A stretch of DNA of 41,231 nucleotides from Chloracidobacterium sp. GTDB taxonomy: Bacteria > Acidobacteriota > Blastocatellia > Pyrinomonadales > Pyrinomonadaceae. The first letter of the stretch is position 1; each line of letters begins with the position of its first letter. Below are positions 23,731 to 31,573 of this stretch, in pieces. The stretch covers positions 1 to 41,231 of the forward strand of contig JADJTD010000004.1 of NCBI GenBank assembly GCA_016711345.1. The letters run 5' to 3'. The notes below the pieces were generated by a model that was given only the letters and a program-made list of their open reading frames with translations, did no database searches and was not told the origin of the DNA. The translations under genes were made by a program, and so were the position numbers.

Positions 23731-23774
23731 CAAAAAAAAGTGGTAGGGGATCAAAATGATCCCCTACCACTTTT
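23731..23774 (-). terminator. Outer hairpin 2, terminator for the primase operon
   Basis: On the minus strand a 17-bp stem (GTGGTAGGGGATC and complement around ATTTT) ends in eight T residues, 20 bases past the primase-helicase stop. Confidence 0.8.
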
Positions 23775-23794
23775 CGATCTTTGGCCCCGTTTTC

Positions 23795-26716
23795 TTAGCG
23801 GGCGGCACTTTCCAAGCGCCAGAACGCCTTGCCGCGCTGCATCTTGGCAAAAACGATCTTGTATCCGGCGATCACCTTGTCGCGGTTGCTGCCTAACAGT
23901 TTACCCAAGGCCACCAATCGCCCGGTTTGCGACGGGCTTGTGAGAATGTCGGCCAACAGGTTCGACCATTCGCCCGTGCGGTTGTCGGCGTCGTTGTCGG
24001 ACACACTCGCCAATTTTAGCAGGTCGTAAGACGACGTGGCGGCGTTGTTGTGTTTCTCCCACCACGCCTTGATGAAATCGTTCATAATGTCGGACTTGCT
24101 GACCACCCGTTCGTACAATTCGGCTTCGTTCTCCAAAAAGCCCGGAATGCCGACCGCTTCCAAGATGCCGCCCAAAACGCCCGACCATTCCTCGTAGCTG
24201 CCTTTTACCCGTTCGGTGAAGCGGGGCATACCCTGGGCCACCCACGCATTGATCAGGGTAAGCAGGGCCGTCGCCAGGTTGTCGCGGTTGGCCTTCACCC
24301 ACTCATTAAGATTAGGGTGCCGAAACTCGGTGCGTTCCCAAGGTTTTTCGGTGTTTGAGTCCAAGCGAATCCAAGCGCAGCGCCGGGCCATTTCTTGCGA
24401 CATTTTGACATTGTTGGCCGTGATGGCCCAAGCCGTGCGGATCGGAATGGCGATCCCCTTGTTGGCGCCCAAGGTGCGGTCCTTCCAAACTCGTTCGGTG
24501 AACGCTGTCGCCAAGGCCCCCGAATCTAATTCGTGGTTCACGTTGTCGATGACGACGTGCGTATCCCCGGCGATCATGCTGGTCGTGATGCGCTTGCGCC
24601 ACTCGTCGTCGTCCTTGGCGGCGGCCATTGATGGCACGTCACGGCCCAAGAACGGAAAAGCGCAGGCGTTGATCAATTTACCCTTGCCCGTGCCCGGCGT
24701 GGGCGAGTCTACATCATGGGCCGGGGTCGGGCCGCTGATCAGGTCACGCACGAAGGGCAATAAAGCGTAGGCGACGGCGTGGGCCTTGCTGGCGTCATCC
24801 TTGAACGGGAAGTCGCCCAACAATTCATCCAAGATCATCGTTTTGGCCCACGCTACATTGTCGGGCGTCGGTTCGACGTTGCCGATTTTGGCCCCGCCCG
24901 TGTAAAGTAAGTGGGTTTTGGGATTGTAGCCCGGCGTGGCGCTGATACTGCCGTCACGGCCAAACACCGGGGCCGATACGATCCCGGCCAAGGCGGGCAC
25001 GTTTTTCCACTCGCCCGCACTCAATAGCTGGGTGGCTACGTCTTGGTGGGGGAAAACGTCCTGCGAATATTCCTCGCCGCGCTTGTCCTCGCCCATCTTC
25101 ACCCAATCGGCCACGACTGACAACAAATGAAGCATTGGCCCGCTGCCTAACTCCTGGATGCCGTGGACCCCGTTTTCATCCTGCACCACCCGGCACAACG
25201 CGCCGCCCCGGACAAACATCACCGGGCCGTCGACGTGGCCTACAATGGCCGCCAGGGCGTCATCGGCCACCGCTGACAACTGGCGGTCGTTGATCTGGAT
25301 TAAGGGCCGTGTGCGGGCGTTCTGGCGGTCCTGGGCGGCCTGGGCGGCGTCGGCCCGTTCGATCAACTCCGTGGCCGCTTTCACCCACTTGTTATACTCG
25401 CGCTTGCCCATCCCCAACAGCGCCGGGACCGTGTCGGCCCACTTGCTGCGGTAATAATCGTCGTTGATTGCCGCGATCAGGGCCACGGCCTCGCGCTGGA
25501 TGACCATTTTTTCTTCGTCGGTCGTGGCCTGGGCCATCGCCTCGATCTTCAAGTCCAGCACGGTCTTGGCCTGGGGTAATAGCGCCCGGAAGCTGTCAAC
25601 GCCCTGGTTTTGCAAGAAGTCGTTCAAATCGATCTTGTCGATGCCCACGGGCAAGGGCAAGGTGACGATCTTCGTCATGCGGCCCTGCATCCATAACATT
25701 TCCGCCGTGGCCAATGCCCCTTGTTCGCCTGCCTTGCTTTTCTCGTTGTCGTTTACGATGTAAATCACCTTGGCGCCCTCGGTCAAGGATAGCAGGCGGG
25801 GCCAATCCTTTTCGCTGAATCGGGTGGTGCAAGGCGAGATCGCAGCAAAACCTTCTTGCATCGCCGCCAGGCAATCGGCCAAACCCTCGGTCAAGATCAG
25901 TGCGTCGGCGCGCATGGCGCTGTCCTCGCCGTAAAAATAACCGTTGAACACTTCTTTGCTGATGTACGGGTGTTTGGCGTTGTTCACGGCCAATTTTTTG
26001 TACTTCATGCCCTGCTTGCGTTCCCATTCGGGCGATTCGGTTGTCTCGCGGGCGTTGAAATAGACCGGGCGGCCAAAGCGCAAGTAAGGGAAAACGATCC
26101 GGCCCTGGAAATAGTCCTCCATATTGTCGTCGTCGTGCCGGTGGAACAGGCCCGTTTTCAGCATGTCATCCAAGATCACGCCTTTGTCGACCAAGTGGGC
26201 GAGTAGATTGGTTTTGCCCGCTGGTGCGTAGCCAATCCGGGCGGCCTGGATCGTGGCCTCCGTAAAGCCGCGCCCGGTCAAGTATTGCACGTGGGCGGGC
26301 GTCAACTGGCCCACAAAGTAATCGGTGGCCATCTGCCAAATTTCTTCGATGCTGCGGCGTTCGGCGGCGGCCACGGGGTCGAACGTCGGAACGTCGACGC
26401 CTGCCAAGTGCGCCAGGTCGGTCAATACCTCTTTGAACTGGTCGGCGTTCTTGTCGTTGTAGCTGCCGTTCCATCGGGCATGTCCGGCCCAAGAGAAAAT
26501 GTCGCCGCCTTGGCCACAATTGAAACAGTGATACACGCCTTGGCGGTTGTCGACGGTCAAACTGTCGCCGCTGATGGACGTGTGGGCGGTGTGGTGCCCG
26601 GTCAACTGGTCGCCCTCGCCGTGTAGTTCCGCGCCGCCATAATGGGCGATCACGTCGCGCAGGGTCAACTTGTTTTTAATATCTTCGATCAGGGTGCGGT
26701 CGTTGTGCTTGATCAT
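23795..26716 (-). CDS. Primase-helicase fusion
   Basis: A 973-residue replication protein. The ATG at 26716 is chosen because GGAG lies about ten bases upstream; a TTG at 26737 would add seven residues. Domains in order: a DnaG-type zinc-binding region (His41-45 and C64-x2-C67, with VYHCFNCGQGGDIFSW) in which the usual first Cys-Pro-x-His is replaced by His residues; a TOPRIM primase core (LTEGLADCLAA near 275, YIVNDNEKSKAGEQG near 320, KIDLNDFL near 355); a linker of about 250 residues; and a C-terminal P-loop helicase (SPTPGTGKGKL near 675, HVVIDNV near 720, AWAITANN near 767). It would unwind and prime the phage genome, with host polymerase doing synthesis since none is encoded here. It ends 20 bases from the iteron region. 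Confidence 0.9.
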   Translation of the reverse strand: MIKHNDRTLIEDIKNKLTLRDVIAHYGGAELHGEGDQLTGHHTAHTSISGDSLTVDNRQGVYHCFNCGQGGDIFSWAGHARWNGSYNDKNADQFKEVLTDLAHLAGVDVPTFDPVAAAERRSIEEIWQMATDYFVGQLTPAHVQYLTGRGFTEATIQAARIGYAPAGKTNLLAHLVDKGVILDDMLKTGLFHRHDDDNMEDYFQGRIVFPYLRFGRPVYFNARETTESPEWERKQGMKYKKLAVNNAKHPYISKEVFNGYFYGEDSAMRADALILTEGLADCLAAMQEGFAAISPCTTRFSEKDWPRLLSLTEGAKVIYIVNDNEKSKAGEQGALATAEMLWMQGRMTKIVTLPLPVGIDKIDLNDFLQNQGVDSFRALLPQAKTVLDLKIEAMAQATTDEEKMVIQREAVALIAAINDDYYRSKWADTVPALLGMGKREYNKWVKAATELIERADAAQAAQDRQNARTRPLIQINDRQLSAVADDALAAIVGHVDGPVMFVRGGALCRVVQDENGVHGIQELGSGPMLHLLSVVADWVKMGEDKRGEEYSQDVFPHQDVATQLLSAGEWKNVPALAGIVSAPVFGRDGSISATPGYNPKTHLLYTGGAKIGNVEPTPDNVAWAKTMILDELLGDFPFKDDASKAHAVAYALLPFVRDLISGPTPAHDVDSPTPGTGKGKLINACAFPFLGRDVPSMAAAKDDDEWRKRITTSMIAGDTHVVIDNVNHELDSGALATAFTERVWKDRTLGANKGIAIPIRTAWAITANNVKMSQEMARRCAWIRLDSNTEKPWERTEFRHPNLNEWVKANRDNLATALLTLINAWVAQGMPRFTERVKGSYEEWSGVLGGILEAVGIPGFLENEAELYERVVSKSDIMNDFIKAWWEKHNNAATSSYDLLKLASVSDNDADNRTGEWSNLLADILTSPSQTGRLVALGKLLGSNRDKVIAGYKIVFAKMQRGKAFWRLESAAR

Positions 26717-26764
26717 TGGTGATTGTCTCCAAGACAATTATTAAAAAATTCAGGGGGCGCTACT

Positions 26765-26965
26765 CTAAAATAGCGCCGATTGCGTTGGGCGGGGCGTTTC
26801 GGCGTCGAGGGTTAAAACCTTTAAGGCTTCCTCGGCCCGGTTGATCTCGGCCATCGCGTCGGTGTACGGTTGTTTGTTGGGGCGGTCCCTCAATTGGGAC
26901 CGCCTCCGCTTTCGATCCGCCTCTAAGTAATGATGTAAAATCGTAAACGCTTCTTTGGTAGTCAT
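26765..26965 (-). CDS. Small basic helical protein
   Basis: A 66-residue protein whose ATG overlaps the stop of the nuclease gene (ATGA). It is helical and charged (AFTILHHYLEADRKRRRSQL, then AMAEINRAEEALKVLTL), a two-helix hairpin pattern with an Arg/Lys patch at residues 19-27 that could bind nucleic acid. It is co-transcribed between the nuclease and the primase-helicase, so a replication accessory role is likely. No family was recognised. Confidence 0.7.
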   Translation of the reverse strand: MTTKEAFTILHHYLEADRKRRRSQLRDRPNKQPYTDAMAEINRAEEALKVLTLDAETPRPTQSALF

Positions 26966-27849
26966 TTGGTTTCGTTGCTGCCGGTGTCAAACGACAATTC
27001 GGCTTTAAGCTGGGCGGGCGTCCATTTGAACTTCTCCGCCTTATCCATGTACATCGTCCGGGCCTCACGGGGCTGATCCGCCAGCATGGCGTGGTGTAAG
27101 TAGCGGATGGTTTCCGTTTGGCGCCGTTCGTTAAAATCCCACGCCCACGCCACCCGGCCCGCCGCCTCCAACTCTGCCCGGCTGTGTTCCGGGTAATTCT
27201 CCAACAGATCGGCGTATTTCTGGTCGAGGGCCGCCCGGTATTGGGTGGCGGTCCATTTGCAACGGCGGGCGGCAATGTTGACTTCATCCTCTGCCTTGCG
27301 CACCTGGTCGGCCAGCAACCAATGCCCGGTGTCGTCCATGATGCGGCGGTAGTCGGCCAGGCTGCGGTTTTCCTCCGGCGTCAACGTGGCCGGGAGATCC
27401 GCGAGGCCCGATGTGGTCAGCCATCGCTTTCGGTTGATCAAACTCATTGTCTCGGCGGGTAACATTTGTTTGTCCTCTAATTGAACCTGCTGGCCACGAT
27501 TGGCCCACTTCCACCACTTTTCCACGATCCATCGTAAGTCGTCGATATTGGCGTTCTCGTATTCCAGTGTGGCCCGTGGCGTCAATAGGCGCATTTGGAC
27601 GGGCTTGTTGGTGTGGCCAAAGATTATTAAAACCGAATGGCCGCTTTTGATCAGGGCTTGGTGCGTAATTTGTTGCCCCTGCGGGATTAGAACACCGGGG
27701 CGTTTTGTCTCTATAAAGAGACACTTGCCCTTTCGTTCGATCACGCCGTCAATGTCTGAAATACTTGCTTTTCCTTCGCCAAAACAACCGTCTAAGATGG
27801 ACCAATCCCAAAAACCTGCGGCAAATAATGCGGGGTTCTGAATGGTCAC
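26962..27849 (-). CDS. PD-(D/E)XK nuclease (VRR-NUC/RecB-like)
   Basis: A 295-residue protein starting at GTG 27849, which overlaps the upstream stop in ATGTGA. Residues 30-60 hold a clear PD-(D/E)XK core: SDIDGVIERKGKCLFIETKR with Asp34 as metal ligand, E47-x-K49 as the catalytic pair and a following Gln-rich helix (QGQQITHQALI). The remaining 200 residues are helical and charged (KWWKWANRGQQVQLEDKQML, EHSRAELEAAGRVAWAWDF) and may bind DNA or a partner. Likely roles are replication-fork, recombination or packaging-intermediate cleavage. It sits in the replication operon between an HTH-type protein and the primase-helicase. Confidence 0.8.
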   Translation of the reverse strand: MTIQNPALFAAGFWDWSILDGCFGEGKASISDIDGVIERKGKCLFIETKRPGVLIPQGQQITHQALIKSGHSVLIIFGHTNKPVQMRLLTPRATLEYENANIDDLRWIVEKWWKWANRGQQVQLEDKQMLPAETMSLINRKRWLTTSGLADLPATLTPEENRSLADYRRIMDDTGHWLLADQVRKAEDEVNIAARRCKWTATQYRAALDQKYADLLENYPEHSRAELEAAGRVAWAWDFNERRQTETIRYLHHAMLADQPREARTMYMDKAEKFKWTPAQLKAELSFDTGSNETK

Positions 27850-29228
27850 ATTGCCCTTACCGTCCGCCCCAATTCTTTGAACTGCTTGGCAAAGTGGGCG
27901 GGATATTTGCCAAGGTAAAACACGACTTGCCGGTGGTCCGCCAAAAAGCAAGCGGGGTAAAGCGCCAACATTTTCTGAATCGGGGCCGTGTTGGTGGCGT
28001 TGGGCGCTACGGTGATCGCCTCGTCCACGCGCCCGGCCCCGTATTCTTTGATCAGGCGTTCGACAAAAAACCTGTCATCCTCGACGCCGCGCAACTCGAC
28101 GAACATTTTGCCGAACCAACGATCCTCGGCGGCCTCGCGCCAGGCGGTCGGCGCGTAGTCGATAAACTGCAACGTTTCGCGCACCGCCTCGATCACGTCC
28201 GGGGTCACGGTGGGCACCGCCTCGTCGACTTCGTATTCGGCGGCGGGCACGTCGTCGTTGATGTCCTTCATCAGGTAGCCCGCAAACTCGGCGGCGTCGC
28301 CCGATTCGTCGTTGATCAGGGCCTCGACGATCCTGCCGCAAACGTCGAACGGCACGTCGTCGGGCGCTGGTGCCGGGGCCGGTTCTGGCGTCGGGGCAAT
28401 AGATGCTTGATAGTTTTTCACCTCGATCTTTAATTCCCGTGTCGACAGGTCAAGCCGTAGGGCCTCGGCCAGTAGCGCCCGCTGGACGTGGGCGGGCAAG
28501 TGGGCAACGTCGTGGTGATGGGTCCATGATAGTCCCTCGACCCGGTCCTCTTTCTTGACATTGCGTTCCACCCAAGCGGCCTTTTTCAGGTTTTCCAAGC
28601 CGTGCCCTGTCAATTCAATCGCCTGGGTGTAAGTCTCCCCGAAACGTTTCTCGCCCTCATTCAGCCAGGCCCCAAGCCACCATTTGCCCGATGCCTGCAT
28701 GAGTTGGAAATCTCTCCCGATGGCCTCCCATTGGTCGTACGTCATATGGGCCGGGGGCGTCCAATCGTTCGGCGTCATTTCGCCCATTTCGGGCATGGCG
28801 TCGAATAGGCCCGGCTGTGTAATACCCGTGGGCACCTGGGCGGGCACCTGGGCCGCCTGGTGGGCCTGGGGGGCCTCCTGGGCGACGACGGGCACCGGGG
28901 CCTGGGGCACGTAGTCGGTGGGAATTTTGAAGCTGGCCACGTGGGCGATTGTACATTCCGCGCCCGCGGGCGTCGGCACCTGCATCAGCCATTCCTCGAC
29001 CTCGTCGCCGTGAAAGATCAGGGCGTCCTCTTTGGTCAAAAAGTAATGGATCGGGTAATCCGGATCGTCGGTGTCGGCGTCATCGACAACACACCAAACG
29101 GTGTCGGCGGCCTGAAATTGCGCCATTGCTGCCTCGACCTTGGCCTCGTAAGCGGCCTCGCGCTTTAGTTGCCGGGCGTCGTATCTCTCTCTCTGTGCTT
29201 TGTACTGTTCTGCCGTTAAACGTCTCAT
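27846..29228 (-). CDS. Large DNA-binding-like protein with LSWTHHHDVA domain
   Basis: A 460-residue protein with GGAG nine bases before ATG 29228. The N-terminus is a charged helix, then a small domain with CVVDDADTDDPDYPIHYFLT, then a Pro/Ala/Gln linker. Residues 165-275 carry WWLGAWLNEGEKRFGE, TYTQAIELTGHGLENLKKAA and LSWTHHHDVAHLP, then LSTRELKIEVKNY. This matches, from memory, a domain found in plasmid and phage proteins of Actinobacteria and Thermus-type bacteria, with a helix-turn-helix resembling ParB/KorB-type folds. The C-terminal 180 residues are acidic. It could be a replication initiator or a partition-like protein and is a candidate to bind the iterons or the dispersed dyads. Confidence 0.65.
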   Translation of the reverse strand: MRRLTAEQYKAQRERYDARQLKREAAYEAKVEAAMAQFQAADTVWCVVDDADTDDPDYPIHYFLTKEDALIFHGDEVEEWLMQVPTPAGAECTIAHVASFKIPTDYVPQAPVPVVAQEAPQAHQAAQVPAQVPTGITQPGLFDAMPEMGEMTPNDWTPPAHMTYDQWEAIGRDFQLMQASGKWWLGAWLNEGEKRFGETYTQAIELTGHGLENLKKAAWVERNVKKEDRVEGLSWTHHHDVAHLPAHVQRALLAEALRLDLSTRELKIEVKNYQASIAPTPEPAPAPAPDDVPFDVCGRIVEALINDESGDAAEFAGYLMKDINDDVPAAEYEVDEAVPTVTPDVIEAVRETLQFIDYAPTAWREAAEDRWFGKMFVELRGVEDDRFFVERLIKEYGAGRVDEAITVAPNATNTAPIQKMLALYPACFLADHRQVVFYLGKYPAHFAKQFKELGRTVRAM

Positions 29229-29295
29229 TTTGAAGTCTCCGTATAAATGGGTGCGTGTTTCAATATACTACTTTGAAAATTCTTGTGAAGGGGCC

Positions 29296-29499
29296 TTATT
29301 TGTTGGCCCCGTTGCCCTCGGCTTCATCCTCAAGCGGCAATAGCAACCCGAACTTTTCGGGGTTGCGCATGGCGATACGCAGCAACCGGCGCACCAATTC
29401 GGACTCGTTGCCCGATGTGTTGATCTCGGCCAATTGGGCTAACCACTGTAATTCTTCCGGTGTAAACATGACCATTTTTCGTTGTGTCAGGCGTGCCAT
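29296..29499 (-). CDS. Ribbon-helix-helix-like repressor
   Basis: A 67-residue protein reading MARLTQRKMVMFTPEELQWL with a further helix SGNESELVRRLLRIAM. A short basic strand (QRKMVMFT) followed by two helices is the ribbon-helix-helix plan of Arc/CopG-type repressors; the length also fits. The acidic tail (PLEDEAEGNG) is extra. It heads the replication operon and faces a plus-strand operon across a 185-bp divergent region that contains an AATTATAGCC/GGTTATAATT inverted repeat, a plausible operator for self-control. GGAG lies upstream of ATG 29499. Confidence 0.75.
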   Translation of the reverse strand: MARLTQRKMVMFTPEELQWLAQLAEINTSGNESELVRRLLRIAMRNPEKFGLLLPLEDEAEGNGANK

Positions 29500-29638
29500 A
29501 ATATTTGTCTCCTATTGGTTAAAAACCTTTTGATTTTGTCTTACGTGGCTAATCTTATCACGGGAATCTTTTTGGTAATGTAGCAATCTTTACATTCTAT
29601 GCAGATGTTTTGCGGTATACTTATAGTGGATAGGCGAT

Positions 29639-29659
29639 AATTATAGCCAGGTTATAATT
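29639..29659. promoter_or_regulatory. Operator-like inverted repeat in divergent region
   Basis: AATTATAGCC, A, GGTTATAATT (one mismatch in symmetry) lies 26 bp upstream of the 298-residue gene. The GGTTATA half-site recurs at 35030 and 37608. A TATACT box (29616-29621) lies just upstream. The region 29500-29684 otherwise holds no gene. Confidence 0.55.
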
Positions 29660-29684
29660 AATTTCAACATAGGAATAATTACCG

Positions 29685-30581
29685 ATGACGTACAAATTTA
29701 GGGCCTCAATTCCATTTTACCGGGCCGATGGGGTGCGGGTGGATATGTCCGTGGGGGCTGAAACAGAGATCGGGCAATTTGAAGCGATTGAAGCATTGCT
29801 GCAAGCGGCCCACGGGCGCGGTTACACAACCGACGCCCCGACCGTGGGCGCTGGCGACAAAACAGAAAACGTGTGCGGTTATGTGGTGGGCACGTACGAC
29901 GATAAGAAGTCGGGCGAGTTTAGACCGTGCGTCCATTTGTACCCGGACGACAAGCGCCAAATGAAGATCGTCACGGTTTACCCGGAAGCGTTCCACCTGC
30001 TGCCGTTTTCGGTCGAGGGGGTGGCGCAATTTGACGGGGAAGCGCCCAAGATCGACGTGGCCCGTAAGCGCCGGGTGTTTCACGAATACAAATTCGAGGT
30101 CGTGATCGAACCAAAGAAAGATTTTAACGGCGATCCGGTTCTCAGTGAGGCGGGCAACGTGGTCTATAAATTCAAACGCGCCAAGGCCGCCCCCGTGGCT
30201 GCCGCTGACGTGATGGATGTGGTGGACCGGGTGGTGCTGGCCGAAGTGGGCATGGCCATCTATGGCACGCAAGACGCCTGTGATCGCAAGCTGGGCGAGT
30301 GGTGCAAACGATTCAGCGGGGGCCGGGCCGATAATAGCGCCGACCTGACCCACGCCGAAGGGGTGGCCATTCTGACCCACGCCAACGCCACGGGGCGGGG
30401 CTGTGTCGATGCGCTGGCCCGTAAGATAGGTTTATCTGTCGATGAGTTGGGCGACGTAATCCTGACCGTCGTGGGGGCTTTGACGCCCGTAAGTGAGTTG
30501 CACGGCGTCGACCTGTCCAAGGTTGTCGCCGCCTTAGTCGAGTTACACCGGAACGCCAACGCGGCCCCGGCTTTTGCATAA
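29685..30581 (+). CDS. Hypothetical protein, possible replication/recombination accessory
   Basis: A 298-residue protein with AGGA about ten bases before ATG 29685, first gene of a plus-strand operon facing the replication genes. Residues 1-170 are beta-rich (MTYKFRASIPFYRADGVRVD, GEFRPCVHLYPDDKRQMKIV, FHEYKFEVVIEPKKDF). A helical region with TQDACDRKLGEWCKRFSGGR and SADLTHAEGVAILTHAN follows, then a C-terminal helical part (residues 245-298). The layout of a beta domain plus a small helical domain would suit a single-stranded-DNA-binding or annealing protein, but no motif proves it. No family was recognised. Confidence 0.7.
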   Translation: MTYKFRASIPFYRADGVRVDMSVGAETEIGQFEAIEALLQAAHGRGYTTDAPTVGAGDKTENVCGYVVGTYDDKKSGEFRPCVHLYPDDKRQMKIVTVYPEAFHLLPFSVEGVAQFDGEAPKIDVARKRRVFHEYKFEVVIEPKKDFNGDPVLSEAGNVVYKFKRAKAAPVAAADVMDVVDRVVLAEVGMAIYGTQDACDRKLGEWCKRFSGGRADNSADLTHAEGVAILTHANATGRGCVDALARKIGLSVDELGDVILTVVGALTPVSELHGVDLSKVVAALVELHRNANAAPAFA

Positions 30582-30595
30582 AAAGGAAATTGAAA

Positions 30596-30781
30596 ATGAA
30601 CGCCAACAAATTGGAACGTCAAAACGTGGAATTGATCGGGCGGGTTGTGGAGTTGGAAACGGAGTTGGTCCAGCGCGACGTGGCGGCCCTGCAAGAATGC
30701 ACGGCGCAAGTGCAACGCCTGCGGGTGCAAGTGGGCAAAATGGTCGAGGAATTGCGCGACGGGGACACGGTCAAGCGCTAA
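30596..30781 (+). CDS. Small coiled-coil protein
   Basis: A 61-residue protein with AAAGGAAA before ATG 30596, 14 bases after the previous gene. Nearly the whole length is one heptad-repeat coiled coil (NKLERQNVELIGRVVELETE, then ALQECTAQVQRLRVQVGKMV). It probably forms a dimer and may serve as an adaptor or dominant-negative partner for another helical protein. Its TAA stop forms part of dyad element copy 7. Confidence 0.7.
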   Translation: MNANKLERQNVELIGRVVELETELVQRDVAALQECTAQVQRLRVQVGKMVEELRDGDTVKR

Positions 30782-30805
30782 TTTGTGGTAATTACCACAC
30801 AATAC
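30778..30805 (+). repeat. 28-bp dyad element, copy 7
   Basis: Core TGTGGTAATTACCACA is a perfect 16-bp palindrome; full copy CTAATTTGTGG, TAATTA, CCACACAATAC. It fills the gap between two small genes, ending 20 bases before the next GTG start. Confidence 0.88.
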
Positions 30806-30824
30806 GGGGATTGGAGGGTTGCAA

Positions 30825-30989
30825 GTGTCCCAAAACGAGATCGATAAGCTTTTGTCGGGTTTCGATAAACTGCCGCCAAGGGAACAAAACGCCTTGGTGC
30901 GCAAGATTAAGCGAATTGTGGGCGAAAAGCAGCGCCGCCCGACCAAACACCGGGCACCCGTCGCCCCGTGTAAGCGCTTACACCAATAA
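30825..30989 (+). CDS. Small basic protein (54 aa)
   Basis: A short gene starting at GTG 30825, seven bases after a strong GGAGGG. It reads VSQNEIDKLLSGFDKLPPRE and then QNALVRKIKRIVGEKQRRPT, ending in a basic Pro/His/Arg tail. Two amphipathic helices joined by LPP and a basic tail suggest a small DNA-binding or protein-interaction factor. A LacI-like palindrome (30968-30983) overlaps its last codons, and a bidirectional terminator follows. The gene is bounded by dyad copies 7 and 8. Confidence 0.7.
   Translation: MSQNEIDKLLSGFDKLPPREQNALVRKIKRIVGEKQRRPTKHRAPVAPCKRLHQ
30968..30983. promoter_or_regulatory. LacI-family-like operator, copy 2
   Basis: GTGTAAGCGCTTACAC, identical to 22616-22631, embedded in the 3' end of the 54-residue gene. 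As in the first copy, a 28-bp dyad element is nearby. Confidence 0.5.
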
Positions 30990-30998
30990 CCAAGTAAC

Positions 30999-31045
30999 AA
31001 AAAAGCGGCCTATCTAGCACTCAATCCTAGATAGGCCGCTTTTTT
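30999..31045. terminator. Bidirectional terminator between convergent operons
   Basis: GCGGCCTATCTAG (31005-31017) pairs with CTAGATAGGCCGC (31027-31039), with A6 before and T6 after, so it can stop transcription from both sides. Confidence 0.93.
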
Positions 31046-31063
31046 GTTGCCCGGCGTCGGGGC

Positions 31064-31091
31064 CTATTACGTGGTAATTACCACGAATTAG
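31064..31091 (+). repeat. 28-bp dyad element, copy 8
   Basis: Reads CTATTACGTGG, TAATTA, CCACGAATTAG, close to a perfect palindrome. Its end includes the stop codon of the minus-strand gene ending at 31088. Confidence 0.9.
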
Positions 31092-31573
31092 GCTTTAGGC
31101 TTGCAACCCTTCAATACCCACGGCTTTGGCATGGTGCCATTGTGGCGGCTGGCCCATTCCCGATTGCGCCCGTCGATGCTGCCTCCGATCACGTCGACAA
31201 AATTGGCCCGGTGCAATAGATACTCGACCCATCCGGCTTGCGCCCGGTTCACCGTCAACTTGACGCGCTGGGCGACGGTGTAACGGGCCTGGGGTTCGGT
31301 GGGGCTTTGGAATTGAAAGCCCTTACTAAGTGCGCCCCGGCTATCCAGTTGTAACAGGTCCGACCATACGGGATTGACGATGCCGTACTGTTCGAGGATC
31401 GGGTCCATCGCCGCCCGTGGTGGTGCGCAGACGGGGGCGTGCAATAGAAACGTGTGCCGGGCCTGGTCCTTCGCCTTGGTGGCCTTCTTGGTGCCCTTGG
31501 TGCCCTTGGTGCCCTTGGTGCCCTTCTTGCGGGTGGGCGTGTCCGTGCCTAAAAGGTAATCAAGAAAGCCCAT
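31088..31573 (-). CDS. Hypothetical protein with basic KGT repeat
   Basis: A 161-residue protein; ATG 31573 is chosen because GGAGG lies eight bases upstream, while the in-frame ATG 31582 would abut that site. After a short hydrophobic start (MGFLDYLLGTDTP) comes a strongly basic tandem repeat (KKGTKGTKGTKGTKKATKAK), which at the DNA level is a run of 9-bp units. The rest (residues 45-161) is a compact domain with WSDLLQLDSRGAL, RYTVAQRVKLTVNRAQAGWV and SIDGRNREWASRHNG. It is the last gene of the FtsK-like operon and overlaps the preceding one by 14 bases. The basic tract probably binds DNA; function unknown. Confidence 0.7.
   Translation of the reverse strand: MGFLDYLLGTDTPTRKKGTKGTKGTKGTKKATKAKDQARHTFLLHAPVCAPPRAAMDPILEQYGIVNPVWSDLLQLDSRGALSKGFQFQSPTEPQARYTVAQRVKLTVNRAQAGWVEYLLHRANFVDVIGGSIDGRNREWASRHNGTMPKPWVLKGCKPKA

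Larger units (their letters stand above)
23486..23774. other. Candidate replication origin: nested palindrome with eight GGTAGGGGAT iterons
   Basis: This 289-bp non-coding stretch is a nested inverted repeat. Outer hairpins (23486-23527 and 23736-23774) each contain GTGGTAGGGGATC facing its complement. Inside lie CTGACAGGTGTAA (23535-23547) and its complement (23715-23727), then a perfect 35-bp inverted repeat (23556-23590 with 23672-23706), each arm holding two GGTAGGGGAT units. In total the 10-mer occurs eight times, four per strand. The 80-bp centre is AT-rich with poly-T and poly-A runs. It abuts the primase-helicase gene. The iterons, symmetry and AT-rich core fit a replication origin; the outer hairpins also work as terminators. 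Confidence 0.7.

Noticed and set aside
23486..23774. CRISPR array (repeated GGTAGGGGAT)
   Set aside because: The repeats are 10 bp, face both ways and have irregular spacing, with no unique spacers of constant length.
27765..28433. 222-codon plus-strand open frame
   Set aside because: Antisense to the 460-residue gene, with shadow composition.
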